A stretch of 28,934 bases of DNA, taken from contig JH153850.1 of the NCBI GenBank assembly GCA_000226015.1, positions 293,144 to 322,077 of the forward strand, written 5' to 3'. The position numbers and the translations under genes are program-made. This stretch comes from Mnemiopsis leidyi. Lineage: Eukaryota > Ctenophora > Tentaculata > Lobata > Bolinopsidae. Below are positions 10,301-22,300 of this stretch, one piece after another; positions within the stretch are counted from its first letter, which is position 1, and each line of letters opens with the position of its first letter. The notes under the pieces are model-generated. The model saw nothing but the letters and a program-made list of their open reading frames with translations, did no database searches and was not told where the DNA came from.

Positions 10301-13300
10301 AGAAGTGAGACAACAAGTTTAACAATGATTGACAATAAATAATGAAAAGCAATAAGATCAAATAAACAACAAAAAGTTCGATCAGACATCAGCTGCAAAT
10401 GGGAATTTGATTGGAAAAGTGGTAAAATCAACGCAATCAAAATAATCGTATAATACAATACAGTATAAGAATTAAACATTTTTACAGGTAGAACCAATGT
10501 CAAGTTCTTCATCAGTTTTTAGAAGATATGTGGGGACTGAAAGTAGCACCATTGTAGCATCCCTCAGTCCTTAACAATCATTCTTGTGATACTACACAGT
10601 AAAAATACCTTCTACTATGTATAAAGATTTTAACTAGGCTAAAACTTCTGAAAGGTTCAATATGAGGGAATCTCAACATTCCATCTCTATATCGTGTGTA
10701 GAGGTCACTGTCTCTTGAACAGGCACTCCATTTTCGTTAGCTACATTCTTCACAGCCTCTTCACCTTAGAAAATAAAGATGAAAAATTGGGGTCATTGGT
10801 GAAATAACAACGACGAAAGTGGATAAAAATATCAAAATAAAACAAATAAAAACCAATCTTACTTTCAGCATTTTCTATAATCATTAGCTGATATAAGAAG
10901 AGGAAAGGTCGATCATTAAAAAAACTAGAAGCACAGCAGAAATCTGTACTTTACCTCCTGATGAGAAGACAGTCGATCTATTGTGTCTGGTGGAACATTG
11001 AGAGTTAGCCGGGGATATAAAGAGGAATTTAGCGAGGAAGAACCTCCTAAAACTCCGTATCGTCAGTGTGTAAATGTAGAAGTTAGACATCAGGTTCAGC
11101 TGTGTCATGAAGTAGCTGATCCTGAACAGGTGCACGTCGAAGTTCCTCGTCGGCGTCTCCTTGGTGAAGGGCGATCCGGTGGCGTAGATGGAGAAAGGGA
11201 TGGTTGCTATGCAGAACACTGCTGAAGTTAGAGCCACCGTCATGGCACCCTGCCAAGGTACACTTCCCTGGACCCTCTTAGCTGAAGTCCTTGCTCCTAT
11301 CAAGTATTTCAGAGTAGGGACTGACGTGATGATGATAATAACATTGGGTAGTAAGTAGGAAATGAAACCGAGGATAGCCATGGGGATCTTTAATGCCTTC
11401 CTCCATATCTCGTCTGAAAAGCCATATTCGCAGTTGTAAACCCTGTAATCAAAGTACACATCAGTTCTATCCACAATCAAATAGCGAAGTGGGTAAATCA
11501 GGGAGAACAGCCAGATCAGACCACACACGACATGTGCCCTGACATGTGACCAACTAGCTGCTCTGAGGGGGTACCTCAGCAACAGAAACTTGCTTGTCGT
11601 CAGGGCAACAATGAGAAACATCCCAGTAGGGAAGACCATGTAGGCGATGTAAGGTCCCAGATAGCACAGCCCATCACCTAGCACCCAGGAGTTGGTGATG
11701 AGGGAGATAGCGTTGGGGAGGCCGTAGGAGAAGACACTGGCCAGGTCAGACACAGCTATGTGCTGGATAAACACCACGATCATCTTGTTTACTTTGAAGG
11801 CTTTCTTGTAGAAGGAGGCGAAGAGGATGAGAGTGTCGCCAACAAGGGACGAGAGGAAGACAAAGAAAACGTAAGCTGCTAGAGTGTATCTTTCTACGTC
11901 GTTCCTGATTTCATACTCGATGTCGGTGTAGTTTTGTGACGTCATCGTGAGTTCGGTGCGCTTTGAAAGCTGCATACAATGAAGCAGAAATGATGGATAA
12001 GATTTGTACTTGGTGTCGACAAATATAGGCTTATAGGGTGCCGGGTAATCATAAAGAAATTTTATACTATTGATAGGTGCGGCTACATTTGGACAACCAA
12101 AAGTTTGATAACATGAGGATAACTGAGCCTACTATTACAGCAGAGAGATTATGAAGTTAAGACAAACGACAGTAGTACAAGAAGCTGCCGAGGGCAAAGA
12201 ACGTGAAAATGTAAAAGAAAGTAGGAATTTCTAATTTCTATCACAACAAGAATCTAGCGCACCGAGATAATGATAACACGTGCGAACAGGAACATCGAGA
12301 TTATGATACCACGTGCATAAAGATACATCGTGATAATGATAACACGTCAACACGAGTCCTCCGTCCTGACTTTATAAAGTTTATCTACAAAACACAGCAT
12401 CTACTACGCAGAATTAAAACTTGAAATGTTTTCATGAGCCATATGCTAGATAACAAAACAATCTGCCAGACAGACACACTGACACTGAATAAATGGAAAC
12501 AGCGCCTGGTGACATTTAAACACAAAAGATATGGTCCATTGGTTTTGTGAACGCTTTGTAAAGGGTCCGGGCCCAGTCAGAATAAAAGTGTTTCATATTT
12601 AGATGGCTCAGTTCATTTGGCATTCGTGAGTGTAATAGTAATTGGTATGACGCAGTGTTCCACAATAAAAGACTTTTCTAAACAACTTGTCTGCAGTTTG
12701 TTATAGAGAGGGTGACTTGAGCAAATCATGATTTTACTATTCTTAACTAAACATTACTGATCGTAATAGTAAATAAGCCTATTGTTTGTAACATAAAGAT
12801 TATTGTCCGACAGTAAAATGTTTTTCTCACATAAGTGTTTCACATTAATTCAACGGCTAAAGTATTAGACGAAAGCTTGTCCCGAATAAGAATAACTAAA
12901 ACTTACAGGCGCGTCGTTACTGGCATAACGATACTTCAGGCTCAATATGCATCATAATTGTCGCAAAACGTGACCGTTACTATCCTAAAATGGGCACGTG
13001 TACCGAAACTGGGGACCCCGAAACGGCGTACCAACAAGAAAAAACGACTAGAAACCTAGAAAAGAGGATGAAAGTCAAGGAGTTGCACCGGGCTGAATGA
13101 GGACGCCCAGCTGAAGGGTAAGTAGAATTGTCTAGAGCGTCCATTTTTAGAGTAACATTTATAAAACTTTTCTCAACACAGCGCTTCTCTGCGAGCACGT
13201 GAACATTGAAAATTAACACAGCGCTACAGCACTGGATGATAGAATATCATAGAACTAAGTACAGTAGGAGAACACTGTACCGCTGATCATTTATCCTGGT

Positions 13301-16300
13301 GCAGCAGATCGAGACGGCTATTCTTTAGCAATAATTACTGCCTCTTTAGGGTTTTACCAGCACCATCACACAACTTCACTCAACATCACGCCCTATAACG
13401 ATGCACGTCCCATCGCGACTTATCACACAACATAAACCTCACACATTATCACACAAACATGTCTGGACAAATCTAGTAGACTTCAGGGTTCATTTTTGAA
13501 CAGGTGTGAATTAGGCGAGGAATGAAGGCGATTCATAAAGGAAGTAAGTTCAGATATAATAAACAGATTAGATTGTTTTGAAAATATAACAAACTTTGTT
13601 GATTTGATACCCTGCAAAGTACTCATTTGTTCACAATTGGATGATTGATGAAATCATAACTATACTTGTAAACAAATATATGATTTTTTAATCATGGCGA
13701 TTATGAACGGCAATGAAAAATGTAAACAGTTTAAATAAAGATGCTTACGAGCCTAAGCCAAGTTTGAGCCGATAGTTAAATGGTGTAACATTTAAACCTC
13801 TTCCCACTTTCCCACATAACGGAAAGGATAAAGTATTCCATAAAGGAAGGTTAGCTGATGATACCGACTAGTTTTGAACTATGGTATAATCGACAACTAT
13901 TTTACATTTGTATGTCATTTTGGACCGTTTACAAGCCATTTAGTCATTACATGATTATATGAGTGTGGATAAAGGTCAAATGAACATCTTAAGTTCTCGT
14001 ATATTGGTGGAAAATGACCGAATATTGTCAAATGAAATTTAATTGGCTCTTCTCTACTGCAATTGTTTAACATTCTCGTGTCTTTTTTAGTTAGTTCATA
14101 AGAGACTCTGCTCAGTAAACAATTTAACAATATTGTTGGCTTCACCTTTAGTAGTTGCAGTAAGCAGTTTATCAAGGCATCTATTTCAACCTTTTTCCTT
14201 CGGCAAATAAAAAGAGGTGGAAAAATCGAATGCATAATAAGGCAAGACTACAATCATGACAATATATCATTAAAATTTAACAAGATGAAGTGCGAACAAG
14301 ACATATCATCAATAACATGTATAAAAAGCTACTTTCTTGATGTCCTGGCTGTTGACTCTGGAGCTTCCATTGATCAAAAATAGAATTTTCATTTTTCCAG
14401 TTCGAGCTACTAGACACGGTACACTCCCCGTAACACACTCAGCCGACTTCCTTGCTACAATAAGATTCTCTGAGTTGCTGTTAATCAGAAAGTTCGGAAT
14501 TATGTAAGTTATGAACCCCAACATCGTCAGTTTCAACGCTTCCCCCCACACAGCAGCACTGTGACCGTACTTACAGTTGTAGACCCTGTAATCGTACCGA
14601 ACATCACTCTTGTCAACAAGGAAGAACGTGACTGGATAAACGAGGGGAGAAGACCACACCTCTATACACAGACCAGATGTGCTTGTTTGGGGGGGGGGGG
14701 GGGACAACTAGCTGCTCGGAGGGGAAACTTCAACAGAAGGATCTTACTGGTTGTGAGGACGACAATAAGGAACATACCAGTGAGGGTCACCATGTAAACG
14801 TAGCGATGGGACACAACATTTCTCCCAACACCCACGGCTCAGGAGCTGAAGATGAGAGATAAGGCTTAGAGGAGGGCAAGGGAGAGAGAGCTGGATAGGT
14901 CCGATACTGCAATGCGCTCGATAACCACTAGTAGTAGTAGTTTCATTGCTCTTAAAGTCTTAAGGCTGCTAGGGTATATCGTGCTGCACGCTGTACTTGC
15001 TTGATGCATTCATGGAGGTGATATACTCTGGCATCAACCAGAACACATAAGCTGGCAAATTAGATAAATTGGAAATATATCTACGGAAATAATAAGTTGG
15101 AACAGGTGTGTCGATAAATTATAAGTCAATCCTTTTTTTCGGAAATTAGGTGTATTTAGTAGGGCGATGCAGATTGATGCAGCTCACAGCTGGTGTTAAG
15201 ATAAATTGCTGCACTGGCACGAGACAACACTATGATGGGTTTGAAAATTCCAATCGAGCAATTCTAATTTTGAAAATCGTGATTAAAAATAATATTATAT
15301 TCATGTTATTCTTAACATGTCCTCGATCACATACAGTAATCGGAAACATATATCTGTATATAATGCATTCATTTTTGAAGAAAACCTTTTTTCCAGAGAA
15401 ACTGCATACTTTTAACAAATCTAGACTTACGTTTCGATCCTACGATACTAAAAAATATTTGGAGAGGGCCAGCTGAAGAATGTAACTGTAACTATGCATA
15501 ATTGCGATTTACAAAAATATTTAACAAACAGATTGAGTAGTAGACTGAGTAGCAGTGCCAAGTGTCGTCAGCCGATAGATTTACTTCGGATTATCGGTAG
15601 GATATACATTGTGATATTTTTTTGTTGAACTTTTCTTTAACGATAAAAAGTTCGAAGATCGCCATGCTACAGAGCTGCATGTCAATAAACGTATCCAACA
15701 CAACGGACAGCCCCGGTTTTTGGCTAAAGGACGAATATTCCCTTCCCCTACTCCTTGTTTTGATCGTAACTTTACTCCTTTCTTGCCTTGCAATGCTGTC
15801 CCTTGTGTTGTCACGATGTTACGAAACTCCCCACACTATATTTTATTTTAACGTGTCCTTGCTGGACGCTGCCATGGCGTTCGTTGGAATTTTTATCGTA
15901 ACCGTTCCTCGCAGATCTTGGGGTAAGGATTGGGTTTTATCTTGGATCCTCATGCTCATACTTTTGAGGTACCTACACGACTTTCAATTGATTTTAACTT
16001 TTATGTTTCAATTCACCCGAGTCCCCGAACCCATGAAAAAAAAACAACGCAGCAACCTTTTCAATAAGAAATCATAACATTTCAAACTTCAGACAAGCTT
16101 GGTCCCTTTCTGTTCTGGTTCTCACAACAATCCGGTACAGAATGATACAACGTAAACCAGTAATCTCCCTGAGCACCGCTGGACTTCTTCTAGGGGCAGT
16201 ATGGTTGTACAGTACAACAACAACTGCTTTGTGGTATCTATTGACTCCTGCCGGACTTTGGCAACGTCTCCGAGGATCGATCTGCGGTATCATCCTTCAA

Positions 16301-19300
16301 AACCTCCTGGTTCTGTCCTCGTGTATTCTCATTCCTGCAGTTTTTGTTCTTCTGGCATTGACGTCCGTCAAAGCTCGACGAGAACTTTCTAGAATAACTG
16401 CAGGTGATATGGCTTTATCGCCAAGTGTATCACGGGATCTAAATCTCATCTACTCCTTCGGAATCATTTTCTTGCTTGGATACGGTTTGCTGTTCGTTGC
16501 TGACGTTAACAGTTTGATCAATTTGGGCGGAGTGATTAACGTGGTGCCGTACTGGCAGCAAGATGTGAAAATGTGCAAGATTTTAGGTGCAGCTGATACT
16601 GTCTGCAATGTTCTTGCTGGCTTTTCCAATTCAGTTATCCTTGTAAGGAGCAGAAACGTGAAACAAACTTTGAGAAGGATGTACCGGGCGAATTACAGGG
16701 TGGTTCGAGATAACGAAGAGGAGGAGAATATATTAGTGGAGGAGGATGAGGAGGAGGAGGAGAAGGAGGAGGAAGATACATGAATGGCGGAGAGGGGTAA
16801 TCGATGGGTAATCAAACCGTATCCCTAACGCACTGAATCCCAAATAATAACAATTGTATTCCTAACGGACTTTAAAGGAGAAGCAGGAGCAGAAGGAGAG
16901 GAGGAGCAGGAGAAAGAGAGAAAAACAAAGATTGTAAGATTGTAGGAGGAAGTGACCAAGAGGAAAAGCTCAGAGGATTAAAAGGAAAACAGATTCTCAG
17001 CTGATCGGAGAAGGGAGGGAAAGAAGGGCAAGACTCAATTCAATTTATTAGTTTAATTTTTTGTAGTGTGCAATCGATTACTGTGCTGTTTATTCATAAA
17101 ATTGAAAGCCTAAAATACCTGGTCTTCACTAAAATTTGCAACAATATTCATCAAAGACTTGTGTAAACAAGCAACAAAGATCAATAACAAATCTCGTTAG
17201 AGGAAAATACTAAAACTCATATGTTTGCGATTTTCGACACAAATGCCACGGTTTTTATACCGATTTAGACCTTACTGAAGTAATAAGGACTTTGCATTAA
17301 CTAAACTTAACAACTATATAAATCTATAAATATCCCAACTATATAGATACATGAATATCCCACAAACCTTTGTGTTTCTGAGTAAGAGTCTCGTTTGGCG
17401 GAAGTCTGCATATCCCGAGATAGACATGACCCTCTGTAAAAACCTGCAGAGAATAAAATTCACCAAAGTTTCAAACAAACAAACATTCTAGAGCTGATAT
17501 AACGAAACTTTTGTACTTTCAATCAAGTTCAAAACAAATTAAATTTATTCTAGATTCAAAGATAAACATTTTGAAATATATACATAAATATTGAAACTCA
17601 CAGATTTGATCTTATCGTTGACTTGTTGTAAGCTCATGTTACCAGTGTTAATACCGTTAATAGTTATAACATAGTCTCCAATAGCCAGTCCGGATTTGTG
17701 GGCGTAGGAATCTGACACAGACAGGGAGTGAAGCAGTCATCTCTAACCGTGTAAATTTCAAATTGTCATCAGTTTACAGAAAGAAAATCTTACACAAACA
17801 AGTGTTTAAAACAAACAACAAGTTACATTTTTAAATTGAAAAGGCTTGAAAATCACCTTTCTGTACGGCGGTAATTACAGGATACTCCGTATCTGTCTCC
17901 TTGACCGTCACTCCAAAATCGTTACTCTTTTCCGACTTCTCCACCAGCAAGGTAAACTTCCCATCTTCTCCTCTCTNNNNNNNNNNNNNNNNNNNNNNNN
18001 NNNNNNNNNNNNNNTCTCCTTGACCGTCACTCCAAAATCGTTACTCTTTTCCGACTTCTCCACCCAGCAAGATAAACTTCCCCATCTTCTCCTCTCTTCC
18101 CCTGCCTTCTCTCCTGATTCCGACCTGGATCTGTTTCTCTTGCACTGTGATTGCTGGGTGGTCAGCGGTTTAGAATGTTATAATGATATGTGTGACGTGT
18201 GATGTTTGATGATGTTTGATGTGTGATGTTTGACGTGTGACGTGTGATGTGTGACGTGTGATGTGTGACGTGTGATGTGTAATGTGTAATGTGTAATGTG
18301 TAATGTGTAATGTGTAATGTGTAATGTGTAATGTGTAATGTGTAATGTGTAATGTGTAATGTGTAATGTGTAATGTGTAATGTGTAATGTGTAATGTGTA
18401 ATGTGTAATGTGTGATGTGAGATGTGTGATCTGTGACGTGTAAAGTGTGATGTGTCATGTTTGGCGTGAAAAGATAGACGTCTTGTGTGTCATGGTGGGG
18501 AAGCTTAGAAAATGAAAATATCGAGAATAAAATGTTTCAATCCGATAATTAAATTACTATTAGTATTAGTGCAGTAGAAATTGACATCTTTAGACTCCAT
18601 TGTAAAATTTGGCCGTAAGGACAGCTTTAACCAGCAGATTGTTAAGCCACAAAGGCACAAAGAGAATTAAGAAATGACTACTATATAGGGGAGTATGGGT
18701 TACGTAAAGTACCAAAAACAGCTAAGCAATGAAGCATACTGAGCAGCGTCTGAGATTAAATTCCACTAGATTTTCTTCTTTTTCTGTAATGACTTCTCTT
18801 CAAACAGACGAACTACTCAAAACCACGTACGCTGGCAGCAAGAAGCACGTGTAAAGCGGCAACAAAATACCTGGATACAAATGGAGCAGTATCTTCTATT
18901 TGGACGTTCTATCAAACTCAACATAGTTCACTCTAACGATGCCACATAGTTAAGTTCCCATAAGTTGTGGTTTACGAAATTTTTGTAGATTCGCATTGGT
19001 CAGATCGGTAAAATGTAACTAATGATGGTACTTAGTATACTTAGTATTGATTCAAGATGGCTCCGATCCAACGACAGCAAGATTCAAGACATATTTGGAC
19101 ATGATCATGGAAATTTACAGTATTTGATTCTTTTATATACATTTGGTTAACACAAAATGTGTGTGTGGAAACATAATTTTTATTTTTATTTCAGACAAAA
19201 ATACTAAGTTATCGGAAAAGTCACAACTTCGTATCAAAACTGAGCAAAACGAAGATAAAATTGTGAAAACAAAGGGTAAATTGTAAGAAAGAAAGTGAAA

Positions 19301-22300
19301 TAGTAAAAACGAAAATGAAAATGTAAAGTAAAATTTCATCCCACAACGACTTACACTTTGAAGGTTTCTGAGAAAGAAATCATCCATTTTGTAAAACCAT
19401 TCTTGGATGTGAAGTGTTAGTTACTTAGCTACAGTTAGCAATCTTAGTCGAATCATCAAGTTTAACTGTTATTCACTATTAGCAATCGTAGTCGTATCAT
19501 CAAGTTAAACTGTTAGGAACTATAAGCAATCTTAGTCGAATCATCAAGTTTAACTGTTATTCACTATTAGCAATCGTAGTCGTATCATCAAGTTAAACTG
19601 TTAGGAACTATAAGCAATCTTAGTCGTATCATCAAGTTTAACTGTTATTCACTATTAGCAATCGTAGTCGCATCATCAAGTTAAACTGTTAGGAACTATA
19701 AGCAATCTTAGTCGTATCATCAAGTTTTACTGTTATTCACTATTAGCAATTGTAGTCGCATCATCAAGTTAAACTGTTAGGAACTATAAGCAATCTTAGT
19801 CGTATCATCAAGTTTAACTGTTATTCACTATTAGCATTACTGTTTAGTTGATATTACAAATCTTAGTCATATCAGTGGATTTAACTGTTAGTTGATATTA
19901 CAAATCTTAGTCATAAAATCGAGTTTAACTGTTAGTTGATATTACAAATCTAAGTCATATGAGCGGGTATAACTTTTAGTTGATATAACAAATCTTGGTC
20001 ATATGAGCGGGTTTAAATTATAATAATTAGTTACTTTGAGCAGTCGTAGTCGGATCATCAATTCTAACTGTTTTTGTCAATGTGTCCTGACACATATAAC
20101 GATGTTTATAATTATGAAGTATAAATAGAAACGCAGGTAAACAAGCCAACTGAATAGTTGTACTAAACGGTGAATTAAGTAAACAAGCGACTGAGTCATC
20201 GCGTATATCATGCACTATCTTTAGAAGGATACAACATGAGATGAAGTGAAACCAAGACAAAATCTTTAATAACATATATCTGACAGCTGACAAACCTCAA
20301 TATCTGAATACTACATGACATTACACAGATAAGGTAAGATGAGGAACTCGCAACTAAACTTTGAATTATTCATTGTTCAAAGTAACAAATCTACTATCGC
20401 TAGACCAGGTATATCCTGGAGCCAGTAATATACCTGGAATCTGGATCAAGCAACACGAACCTGGATCAAGCAACAAGTACAATAAAGGTACCAGAGGTAC
20501 ATGAATAAATCATCTACCTCACGTTATCAACAATGACCCGCTGTAAATTTATTCGAGGGCCTCGATCTGGAACAAATCTCCTAGTCCAAATATCTCTAGT
20601 CTAGAAGTTGTTACACAGGGAAGACGCGTTACAATTCGACAACATGTACATTGTACAAATCAAGCAATCTTACAACCTTTCAACTTTAACTATACAAAAA
20701 GTAACACAACCAAAAAGAACAGACAGTATGTAAAGACCCACACGTAGGCACGATAACGGAAGCAAGTACATAGAGATAAAGATAGGGCAGGAGAGAGAGA
20801 AGTTAGCTAGTTATTCCTTATTTGTACAGTTGCACCCTCGCGAGTTGCAACTGTTTTAGAAAACAGGAGGGTTGCTGAAGTTGGGGCGGCGAAAACTTCC
20901 CCATGCAGCTACCTAAGTGTAGATTTACGGTGTAAATCAACCAGTCTAAAACCATGAAATTGTAGCTAGATAAGTAGTTAGAGTAAGGAGGAAATAACTC
21001 TTGCGATAAAGAGTTAATTGAGAAAGAAGATTGCAGTTTGATAAATTGAACTAGGTTATAAAAGCTTACACTTCTTTGAAATGAACGATTGATGAAGTAC
21101 TCAATATAAAACAGCTGATATACATATTTCCTGCATGATACTTTATGAAGCGAGTCAGTCCATGATATGAAGATCAAAGGTGAGGCGAAGTTAAACAGAC
21201 TGCCAAGTCACGACAAACTAAGACATGCAGCTGGGACTATGCAACAAGGTTCCACTACAATCTACAAGTATTCTATAAATACTCTACTAAATACTCCACT
21301 ACTCTAACTACTGTTCTACACCACGACAATCACGAAGCTAGCACCTGGCTTTAAACTTACTCCTGTCTCCTATAATGTGTCACATTACCAACATATCAAC
21401 ATCAGAAGGATAGCAGAAAAACAAACAAACACAAAGATACGCAAAGTAGGACAATAAAGGCAACGCAGACAGCAGACAGACAATGCAGACAGCGAGTATA
21501 GTAGATGTATAAAACAATCATATCCGGGTATAATACTGGTCACGTGACGACATAGTTTTGAGAGGTTAGCTAACTGACAACTGTAATCTTGCACTGGGGT
21601 GACTGTTATCTTGCAGTGGGGTAGATCCGAGATGCTTGAGCGGTAGAAGGAGCGAGGTTGGTGGAGTGACTATTAAACTAAACGGTAAAGAAGTGCTGCC
21701 TCTACGTGCTGCTTGTTCTAAAAATAAGTCCAGTGTCTAGGAAGGACAGATAACGGTTTAATGGGCGTATAACGTTCTCTATAGACGTATTGTATACGGA
21801 CCAGTGGTAGCAGTATTACGCTGGCAATATGTTGAAATTATACTGTCGGTTTAATAGTGCCAGCAGTGGTCCGATAGGTTCGGGTATGACATATCACGTA
21901 AGAAGTAGTTGGACGTATGGGAAATCTGGATTATAATAGTAGCAGTGACATTGGCTGGTTAACTCAGGCATGACATCTTATAATGATTCTCAATATTGTC
22001 AAGTTTCAGCGCATTATGAGAATTGAGCATCATGGTTATTAGCCGGTTACCGGGTATATCCATGTCTATTGTCTGACACCAACGAATTCAGGTTTCAACA
22101 ACGTAACAAGGTTCTCTCATAAATGCCATAAAAACTGAGATGAAATGAAATTAAGTTTTTTTTTTCATTTAAACAACCTCTAGTTTTTCAAGATTTTTTT
22201 GGAGAAAAGCCTGGATATAAAAGAACAAAAGACAAATCTCAGTAATAGTAATAGCAGATTTATTTTCCATTTCTTGTAAATGCGGGATCTAGACATGGGG

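Noticed and set aside
10983-11225. Plus-strand 80-codon frame
   Set aside because: Shadow of receptor A exon 1.
12980-13219. Minus-strand 79-codon frame with an MDALDNSTYP start, considered as a 5' exon of receptor A
   Set aside because: No donor in suitable phase was found, and receptor A already has a good start after its acceptor.
13915-14235. Minus-strand 106-codon frame next to the receptor pseudogene
   Set aside because: Does not match the missing helices 6-7 of receptor A and no family was recognised.
16035-16043. A one-base frameshift in the A9 run of receptor B
   Set aside because: Shifting frame here places polar sequence in helix 3. The 124-nt intron gives a proper helix.
15922-16092. 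Donor TTGGG|GTAAGG as an alternative start of the receptor B intron
   Set aside because: It would join in the wrong phase for the TTCAG acceptor, or with another acceptor leave helix 3 far too short.
18162-18458. A 98-codon minus-strand frame of THYTLHI units
   Set aside because: It is the translation of the heptamer satellite and has no non-repeat content.
19343-19389. ATG with a short frame and a GTAAGT donor (MDDFFLRNLQS), considered as an alternative first exon of the host
   Set aside because: Its exit phase does not fit the PDZ exon, so it would not make an in-frame product.
20818-21177. Minus-strand 119-codon frame in intron 6
   Set aside because: No domain, no splice context linking it to the host gene, and phase-compatible exons already join without it.
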